Of a stretch of 64,000 bases of DNA, positions 56,770 through 64,000 are shown piece after piece (the stretch's first letter is position 1; every line of letters begins with the position of its first letter). A program made the translations under genes and the position numbers. The notes below the pieces were generated by a model. It was not told where the DNA came from and made no database searches. It worked only from the letters and a program-made list of their open reading frames with translations. This DNA is from Dasypus novemcinctus (Eukaryota > Chordata > Mammalia > Cingulata > Dasypodidae). Location of the stretch: contig NC_080683.1 of NCBI RefSeq assembly GCF_030445035.2, forward strand, positions 118,901,225-118,965,224, read 5' to 3'.

Positions 56770-58560
56770 TTCCTTTTATCATTTTAAAATTACAGTTTTA
56801 TTTTCTGAATAAATAAAACATCTGTCTCAAAAGTAAGAACTTATTGGATGACATGCTCAGTAACATCTCCTTCCTCTCTCTTCCCACACACCATCTACAG
56901 GGAATTATTTTCATTGATTTCTGGCTTACACTAAGCATAGGGTACTCTATATTCTCCTTGGACTGTGATTTCTCCAATTAAAGGAATATTCTGGAATTCA
57001 TTCCATATTAATTCATATAGCTCTTCCTCCCTTTTTTACAGCCTCATTGGTCACCAATGGGCTGCTGGTCCATTGTTTATTCCATCCTTGCTTAGGGATT
57101 GGCGTTTTAGCTTTGAGGTAAATTCCTAGCAATGGGATTGTTGGATTGAAGGGTAAATGCATACATAGCTTTGTTAGCTATTGCAAAATTCTCCTCCATG
57201 GGGTTTGCATCATTTTGCATTCCCACCAGTGAGACTTGAAAGAAAGTGCTGTCAAGCTTTTGAATTTGTGCCAATCTGATAAGTGAGAAAGTATCTCAAT
57301 ACAGAGTTAGTGTAATTTTAATCTGCATTTCTTTTATTATGAAGAATGTTGAACAACTTTATATATGTTCATATTTTAAAGTGTCCTTTTTCATCTCTGT
57401 GTGTGTGAACTGTCTGTATGTCTGTACATGTCTTATGTTCATTTTTACCCCTATTAGGTTTTTGTTTTTTCCTGACTTTTTAAAAGCATTATTAATATAT
57501 TAGGTAGATTGGGCCTTTTTCTGTGAATTATGTCACAAATATTTTCTCTCAATTGGCTGCTTGTTTTTTTATTTTATTTATAACTTTTTTTTTGCCATTC
57601 CAAGTTATTTTTTTTTCAAAATTTTATTTAGATGTGCTTATCAATCTATGTTATCTCATTTGGAATTTGGGTCATAGTTAGAAGGTTTTCCCCACACCAA
57701 GTTATAAAATATTCATTCATGTTTTCTTCTACTATGTGAATAATTTCTTTTTTTTTTTTAAGATCTATTTATTTATTTATTTCTCTCCCCGCCCTCTCCC
57801 CCCAGTTGTCTGCTCTCTGTGTCCATTCACTGTGTGTTCTTCTATGTTGGCCTGTATTCTTGTCTGCGGCACCGGGAATCTGTGTCTCTTATTTCTGTTG
57901 TTGCGTCATCTTGCTGCGTCAGCTCTCCGTGTGTGCGGCGCCACTCTTGGGCAGGCTGCGTGTTTCTTCGTGCTGGGCGGGTCTCCTTACGGGGCAAGCT
58001 CCTTGTGCGTGGGGCTTCCCTGGACAGGGGACGCCCCTGTATGGCACGGCACTCCTTGCGCACATCAGCACTGCGCATGCGCCAGCTCCACACGAGTCAA
58101 GAGGCCCTGGGTTTGAAGCCTGGACCTCCCATGTGGTAGGTGGACACCCTATCCATTGGGCCAAATCTGCTTCCTGGTATTTTTATTGGTGTGGCCTTGA
58201 ATTTATTTATTAACTTTAGGAGAACTGGTATCTTTGTGAGGTTGAGCCATCTTATCCAAGAAGAAGGGAAATAATCCTATTTTTTGAAGTCTACCTTTGT
58301 GTGTTCAGGAGTATTTTAAAGCTTTTAAATTTTCCTCGTGTAAATTTTGCATATTTCTTGTTAAGTTTGCTCTTAAGGATTTATGTTTTTTTTGCTATTG
58401 CTCTCGCAAAAGCATTGTATTTTTTGAAATGGTAATTGTTGGTATGTTCGAAGGCCGTTGATTTTTGTACGTTCATTTTGTATCTTGGTTTCTTACTGAG
58501 TTACTGTACTGTTTGCGGTGATCACTGAACTACTGAGCGTTTCCAGGGTTTCCCTCATAT
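56770..58560 (-). mobile_element. L1M, antisense, interrupted by a DAS-SINE
   Basis: The left part begins with ATTTTCTGAATAAATAAAAC, ATCTGTCTCAAAAG-type 3' UTR and continues with CCTAGCAATGGGATTGTTGG, CCCACCAGTGAGACTTG and AATCTGCATTTCTTTTATTA. After the SINE the right part resumes with TATTTTTATTGGTGTGGCCT, TGAATTTATTTATTAACTTT, GTATTTTAAAGCTTTTAAAT and TTGATTTTTGTACGTTCATT, typical of reverse L1 ORF2. Frameshifts and stops are everywhere, so it is an old dead copy. Confidence 0.75.
57747..58174 (-). mobile_element. DAS-SINE, antisense, nested in L1M
   Basis: T run, AAGATCTATTTATTTATTTA, CCCGCCCTCTCCCCCC, GCGTCAGCTCTCCGTGTGTG body, and a head with GGGTTTGAAGCCTGG (B box with changes) and a CATTGGGCCAAAT A-box side. 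L1M sequence resumes on both sides, which gives the order of events. Confidence 0.93.
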
Positions 58561-59355
58561 CACCTGTAAGTGGCGATAATTTGATCCTTGCTCTCCAGTT
58601 TCGAAGCCATGTCTGTCGGTAACCCTTTCTGACCTTTTGTCCTCTCGAATGCTGCCTGTGCTGCTAAAATGGACTTTACGTTTTCTTGTCTTTTCTGTAT
58701 CAACAAGGAAACTGAATGGGGCCAACATGGTGTGCGCCAGGCTCCACCGCCTGCTGCGTGCTTTTCCTGAAGTGCGTCCCAGATCGAAGTCGTCCCCGTC
58801 CCCTCTAAAACTCGTCTTCCACCCCATTTCTAGGTTTTCAGGGTTTTTCCCCAAACCTTGCTCTGGCTCTGCCTTTTCTTTCTCCTTCCACCCCTCCACC
58901 ATGCGAGCTGCCTACTCGCGCAGATTTCACCTCGGCAATTGTCGTGCGTCCTCCTCCCCCCAGGCCTGCCTGGGCCCAGGCCTTCTCTCCCCCAGCCTCT
59001 GGGAGTGCTGCTCTCTCCCACCTCTTAGGCAGTTCTTCTCCAGGACTTGCCTTCCCAACGGGAGGCCGCCGCTCTCCCCGCCGCTGCCTGGGACTGGCCC
59101 ACGTGATGAAACAAAGGTCTGGCCCCACTGCTTCAATGGGAGGCCTCCGAAGGGCCGTGGCAGCTTCAGAACTCCATTTGGGATCGACTCACCCCTCTGT
59201 TGCAACTTCATTCCAGGTTCCTTTCCCCTCTGCCCAACCCTGCCTTCCTCTCTGAGGAAACGGTGTTTCTGAGAGCCCTACTCAGTAAACTTTCTGCATA
59301 AACATCTCACAGTCTCCAGGTATGTTTCTGGGGAATCCCACCTGGGACACCTCCT
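58561..59355 (+). other. GC-richer unique DNA, possibly ending in an old LTR
   Basis: About 59,230-59,345 (CTCAGTAAACTTTCTGCATA, CATCTCACAGTCTCCAGGTA, TGTTTCTGGGGAATCCCACC) resembles the 3' end of an ERVL-type LTR. The 211-codon frame at 58,637-59,272 has no family resemblance. 58,900-59,130 is GC-rich. Confidence 0.35.
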
Positions 59356-59359
59356 TTTC

Positions 59360-59702
59360 ATGCCTACTGCCACCACCCAGTGTTCGTTGGCTTCCTGTTA
59401 CTCCTTCCTTAGACTATTGCAAGAGTTTTTTAACTGGTGTCCCAGCTAACTGGTTTCCTTTTTATGATGACTTTCACAACTGTGGCCACATTATTTGTCC
59501 TAAAACACAGTTCCTAAGCTATACTCCTGATAAAAAGCTTTTGGTGGTTTCCTGGTCCATTTAGGTAGGGTTCTTTGTTCTTACCACGATTTCCAAGGTT
59601 CTCCCTAATTTAGCCCCCGCTATTTCCCTGTTTTCCTCCCATCCCATACAGCTCAGGCTCCATTTAAACTTGACTGCTTACTGTTCTCCACATTTACAGC
59701 AA
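59360..59702 (+). mobile_element. L2, sense, left part (split by L1)
   Basis: CTTAGACTATTGCAAGAGTT, TTTTAACTGGTGTCCCAGC, CCTAAAACACAG, TTTGGTGGTTTCCTGG and CCCTAATTTAGCCCC follow the L2 reverse-transcriptase C-terminal to 3' region. It resumes after the inserted L1 at 61,327. Confidence 0.7.
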
Positions 59703-59715
59703 AAATGTCTCCTTC

Positions 59716-61313
59716 AATACTGGTGTGTGATGTTATTGACAGGGGACACATGGTTGGCAGGGAGTTCTCCAGGGCATATATCCAGGGTACATAAAAATGT
59801 TTGGATATTTTCATAGTGGTTACAATTTAAAGCAACAACTGAGGGAGTGCTGAGTTCCTAGCCAGGGGAGCTCTATCACAGTCCCTAAAGGAAGAGCAAC
59901 AATCCCCCAAGTGCAATGGCAAAGACCAAAAAAGAAAGAGGGTCCAACAATGAGTCCTTGATACTAATGACTATGCTTGTGAGCCTGTGCACCTGAAATA
60001 AGAACAAGGCCTAGAACTGCAGGGTGCCTAAGAGTTAGCTCCTGAGAGCCTCCGTGTTGCTCAAATGTGGCCAGTCTTGAAGCCAAACTCAGCATGTAAA
60101 TGCCTTGCCTTCCCCCACAGCATGGGACATGACTCCTGTGGATTAGCCTCCCTGGTGCTGAGGGATTATTACCAAGTACCAGCTGATGATGTAACTAGAA
60201 AATGACCTTGAATAAAAGGGTCAACTCAGACCAGCAGAATATCTCAGTCTACATATAATACCAGGTGTTAAAAATGCTTTTCGACCTGAATAAAAGGGGG
60301 AAATGGAAAGGGCAAATGAGTTTATATGGCTTTGAGTCTCCAAAAAGAGACAGACATTATCAGAGGGGTCACCCTTATGCACACCTGAGCAGAGTCCCAG
60401 AGACAGATAAAGTAGATACAACCCCAGGTATTGGTTCTTCTGAGGGCTACAGAGACCCGCAGGTTCTATGGTCATGGCAGATGGAGTTCACTGCCATGTT
60501 AGTTGGCCCTACTTTGGAGTTCGTGTTTCTGTGTGATGGAGCTGGACTCAGATGTGATCTTTGTTCACAAGCCTCTCCTGTTACTTTTACTGGATCTGTA
60601 GTTGGCACTGGGGTTTAGTGTATACCCAGGGGACCTGAATCTCTGGACTGACCATGTGATAGCCAGGCCCTGAGCCTCAACAGACTTGCAACTCCTACAC
60701 TCTGGTTTATTGGACTTACCACACTAAGCTAACATGGAGGTGAAGAAGGTCAGCCACCACACCAGGGAGCCAACAGTGCCTACAACTGAAAGTAGGAGAA
60801 TTGCATCCAGCATCCATGTGGAATCTAAGCCCCCTCTTGATATAGATGGGGAGTGGACACAACCATTCCAAGGTCCACAGGATGGAGGAATAGAGTATGG
60901 ATTAGAGTGGACCTACTGATATTCTATTCATGAACTATTGTGATTAGTAATCGAAGAAAATGAGGCATTGGTGTGGAGCAAGTGGTCATGGTGGCTGCTG
61001 GGGGTAGGGAGTGGGAGGAAGAGATGTATGTGGCGGCGTTTTCGGGTCTTGGAGTTGTCCTGGGTGGAGCTGCGGGAACAGTTACTAGACATTGTATGTC
61101 CTCCCATGGCCCACTGGGTGTGGGCTATGGTGTGGACCATTGACCATGAGGTGCGGCAGTACTTAGAGATGTAATCACCAGGTGCAATGAATGTATCATG
61201 ATGATGGAGGAGGTTGTTGTTATGGGGAGAGGAGTCAGGGAGGGGGGTGAGGGGTATATGGGGACCTCATATTTTTTAAATGTAACATTAAAAAAATAAA
61301 TAAAGACAAAAAG
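59716..61313 (+). mobile_element. Xenarthran L1 3' end, 5'-truncated, 13-bp target duplication
   Basis: Identical AAATGTCTCCTTC flanks it (59703-59715 and 61314-61326). Over 1.6 kb it follows an L1 3' region I associate with armadillo and sloth sequence: ATGGGACATGACTCCTGTGG, GAAAATGACCTTGAATAAAA, GGTGTTAAAAATGCTTTTCG, GGTTTATTGGACTTACCAC, GGACCTCATATTTTTTAAAT, then a TAACATTAAAAAAATAAATA tail. No ORF2 coding sequence is evident, so truncation left only the 3' part. The clean duplication and limited decay make it younger than the L2 it splits. Confidence 0.85.
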
Positions 61314-61326
61314 AAATGTCTCCTTC

Positions 61327-61570
61327 TTATATCTGTCTCAGTTTTTCTTTCTTCTGTTATCCCTTCTTTATAAAATCCCAACCATATTTCAAGGTCCATT
61401 TCAAACAGCCCGTCCTCTGTGAAGACTGTCCTTATAGTGCCACCAAACATTGTCTCTTCATGTTGCCAACCTGGTACATTTTGTACTTCCCCTTGGTATC
61501 TACTGCATTATATTTACTTGGCTTATTTCACCTCTTCTCCCTACCCTGACATCTGCACCAATAAAATGGA
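61327..61570 (+). mobile_element. L2, sense, right part (split by L1)
   Basis: ATTTCAAGGTCCATTTCAAA, CAGCCCGTCCTCTGTGAAGA, CTGTCCTTATAGTGCC and TGCATTATATTTACTTGGCT continue the L2 3' region (TCAGGTCTCAGCTCAAATGTCAC, CTCAGAGAGGCCTTCC). It joins the part ending at 59,702. Confidence 0.65.
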
Positions 61571-61698
61571 ATCCTCAGAGCAAGACTTTTCCTAAATCAT
61601 CTTTGTGTCACTGGAACAACAAGCATATAATCCCGGAGTTCAATAAATCAGCAGTAAAGTCAACTGAATGTGAGCTGCCAATATTTGACATTGGCACA

Positions 61699-61722
61699 AA
61701 TTTTTTTTTTTTTTTTTTTTTT
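61699..61722. repeat. T22-24 homopolymer run
   Basis: A long T run follows GGCACAAA. A poly-T this length often marks an antisense retroposon tail, but I recognise no body to its right (CTTTCCCAGCCTCTCGAGTT ...). Confidence 0.85.
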
Positions 61723-62574
61723 AATCTTTCCCAGCCTCTCGAGTTTGGAGAATGAGGGTTCAGAGTTAGGGCATTATTTGACTGAGGTGGTTTTTGTTTT
61801 TGTTTTTTTAATGAAATCATAGTTACGTTATCTTTCCCAGTCCAATCTTCATTGGAAAAAATACTTAAAGGTTCCTTAGAAAAGTTTTTAAAATGAAGGA
61901 TGAAATGGCAGCAGCATAGGGTAATGACCTTGTCTTGTGAGACATTGGCAGGAGTGGTCAGGAATTCCTGAGGGTGGAGAGGAGAGCCAGGAGAGCAGGT
62001 CGTCAGATGAGGAGACATCAGTTGCATGGTGCAATTCAAAACACAGCTGTGGGGTCAGAATCGGAACCAACCATGACTCTTTCCAGCCAACGGTTAAAGT
62101 GATGTGAGCCTTAGTTTCCTCATTCTTCACAGGCAGCTTCAGCTTTAGCAAGATAACCTTTTTCTTTTTCCATGCACCTTCACCTCATTTTATTCACCAA
62201 CATCTCTTTTTAAGTCAAATGGGAATTGTGGTGTTTTCCAGAGCATTCTTGATTTATGTTTGATATTGCCCACAATACTCGAAGATGGTGAAATGGGACA
62301 TTTATTAAAAATAATCTTTGTGGTGGTAAAAATACCACAATCTATGCATAAAGAAATAAAAACTGAATGGGATATCATATGCCTCAAGATTTCATACAGT
62401 TTTAATCTTATCCATCTCTTAATTTTGTCCTATTTCTCAGAGTAAGCCAACTGCAATGAGCAGAGTCCTGTGAAATTTAGCTTCTCTTTTTTGGGCTATC
62501 GGGGTTGGGCGTTCAACAGGCAGAAGGAGGCTACTGTTGGACAGCACCGTGCAAGGCTGTATTTACGTAGAATC
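61723..62574. other. Unique DNA, no gene seen
   Basis: Nothing assignable; no exon. Confidence 0.4.
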
Positions 62575-62730
62575 TTTCATTGAAAGAACTTTGAGTGCTT
62601 CATAAACATTGGCTCACGAAACCTTCCAACATCTCTAGGAGGTGAATGGAGTTATTGTCTCCACTTAACGAATGGAAAAATGAGAAAAGAGAGAGCTTGA
62701 GTCCATATTCAGCAGTCAGTGATCTTTGTG
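62575..62730 (-). mobile_element. MIR, antisense
   Basis: TTTGAGTGCTTCATAAACAT, TGGCTCACGAAACCTTCC, TCTAGGAGGTGAATGGAGTT and ATTGTCTCCACTTAACGAAT follow the reverse MIR consensus with many changes. Confidence 0.6.
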
Positions 62731-64000
62731 GCTATACAAATATGGCCGACACAGTGTTTAGATTCCAGATGCTGTAACTATGCTTGTATAAATGGTATAT
62801 TGCCATTCTGATTTTAGGTAGTGTCATTTTAATTGTTTTGCTTCTGCAATTAGACTGTTAAAAAGCTATCACCTAGGAACTTGCATAAATATTGTCTGTT
62901 ATGAGCTATTGTTCTTTAAACTTGCCCCAAACTTCTATTGTAGTAGTTCTACTCTAGTAGAGGTTGTTTTTATCCAATTTATCTAGAGGTTATATTTCAA
63001 GTTATCTCAACCACTGAGAAGAGAGCCACAACCCCAGGTTGGAGCCTAAACTGGCCCTATGTTGGCAGCTGCTGTCATCAAGACCAAGAAAAAGCTTTGT
63101 ATCTTCTAAGCAGTGTGTGGAGTAAAGCAAACAATACTGGTACAATCCGTTGACTTCAGTAAAGAATGACAATTGGCAAAGGAAGGAGGAAATAGAGCGT
63201 TCTAGAAAGGAGTCTTCCATGGGCGGTGAGATTATATGGGGAACCTTTAATATTCGCTGGGAAAAAAAAACTGTGAATGACAATGGACTAGCTATTAAGT
63301 CTTATTTCCAGTTCTTTATCATAGCAGTTGGGGAATTGTCTCCCACCCTGGCTCTGAGGCCAGGAAAGAATCGGTAGCAGTAGCGGGGAGCATCCAAGGC
63401 TAGCATGAGTGCTGGCAGTTCTTCGAGCAATTCAGGTAGAATTATGGTATATTCCATATATCCAGGAGGCAAGACACTTGTAATTCGATTTTTTTAACTG
63501 AAAATCACAAATGGTTAAAAGAAGAAAAAGTGCCTGAGGCAATGTTTGCCAGAAAACCCGGGAGCATCTCATTCCCTCCAAAAGGGAAGACTTGACTTTT
63601 ATCCGGTATAACAGGGCTTCTTTTGCACTCAGGGGACAGTTGTCAGAGGGTCGTGGCAGCCCCAGGGTGAGAAGGCACGATGGCGGACCACCTGGGGTGC
63701 AGGGCCCACCTGGGGTGCAGTGGCCAGCGCCCCAACCACAGGCCCTTCGGAAGTGTGGGGTTGTACATTTAAGGGGCTGTATCTGGCATGGAATAAAGAG
63801 GAAAAGGAGGCTCGTTTTGACCACCTCCTTTATACCCACACAGACTCCTCAGAGCCATCCTGCCCTTGAGTCTTTAAAATGACAGAATTAGGTGGACCGA
63901 GGGTTCATCAGATCATCTGTCACATTGCCAAACAATTTTTGGCTCGCAGAGCTGTTGAAAAACATGTTTTGGAGCGTCTACGTGACATTCTGGGTGGGGT
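62731..64000. other. Unique DNA to the window end, no gene seen
   Basis: 63,640-63,750 is GC-rich and includes a two-copy CACCTGGGGTGCAG tandem at about 63,688-63,720. No exon, RNA gene or named repeat was found. Confidence 0.4.

Noticed and set aside
60734-61174. Short frames inside 59,716-61,313
   Set aside because: They lie in the non-coding 3' part of the L1 insertion.
1-64000. CRISPR array, bacterial defence system, prophage or intact endogenous virus
   Set aside because: The window is mammalian DNA. There are no regularly spaced repeats, no operons, and no gag, pol or env-like frames; only solo LTRs remain.

Overview
The window reads as mammalian nuclear DNA from a xenarthran, most likely an armadillo (Dasypus or a close relative). 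The main evidence is at least 16 copies, plus one tail fragment, of a tRNA-derived SINE that I recognise as the armadillo DAS-SINE family. The 3' end of an L1 that I associate with xenarthrans and three solo LTRs of a family I know only from xenarthran DNA support this. The species call rests on recall of these families; no search was run. || I find no convincing protein-coding exon, no functional RNA gene, no CRISPR array and no bacterial-style operon. The open reading frames fall inside SINEs, GC-rich stretches or a long polypyrimidine tract. The only sequence I can trace to a named gene is a dead minus-strand retrocopy of the ribosomal protein gene RPL38 (about 23,465-23,680), apparently inserted in an older MIR. 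The region is therefore intergenic or deep intronic. || Layout: 1-4.2 kb is a SINE tail, then GC-rich single-copy DNA. 4.2-12.7 kb is SINE-dense: five SINEs, an antisense MLT1 LTR and scattered MIRs. 12.7-18.4 kb starts with an LTR, then an AT-rich block of decayed L1 with SINEs nested in it. 18.4-27 kb holds three solo LTRs, the RPL38 pseudogene and an L1 3' end. 27-31.5 kb has L2, MIR, two SINEs and an inverted pair of an unnamed repeat. 31.5-38.4 kb is repeat-poor, with a compact CpG-rich segment (35.5 kb) and an intact 193-bp hAT element (36.7 kb). 38.4-40.2 kb holds two MLT1-type LTRs around a SINE. 40.2-47.4 kb is mostly single-copy and contains the best candidates for conserved regulatory DNA (about 42.0 and 42.9 kb). 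47.4-49.4 kb has two sense SINEs and an L2. 49.4-56.8 kb is mostly unique, with a polypyrimidine tract at 55.1 kb. 56.8-58.6 kb is an antisense L1M split by a SINE. 59.4-61.6 kb is an old L2 split by a younger L1 with a 13-bp target duplication. The rest is unique with one MIR. || No genes work together here. The content is a layered record of retroposition: L2 and MIR oldest, then MLT1 and L1M, then xenarthran LTRs, L1 and DAS-SINEs. I did not find a new biological system. The items most worth checking are the solo-LTR family with YY1-like sites, the SINE form with a second internal tRNA-like promoter, the inverted repeats, and the candidate regulatory segments at 35.5 and 42-43 kb.
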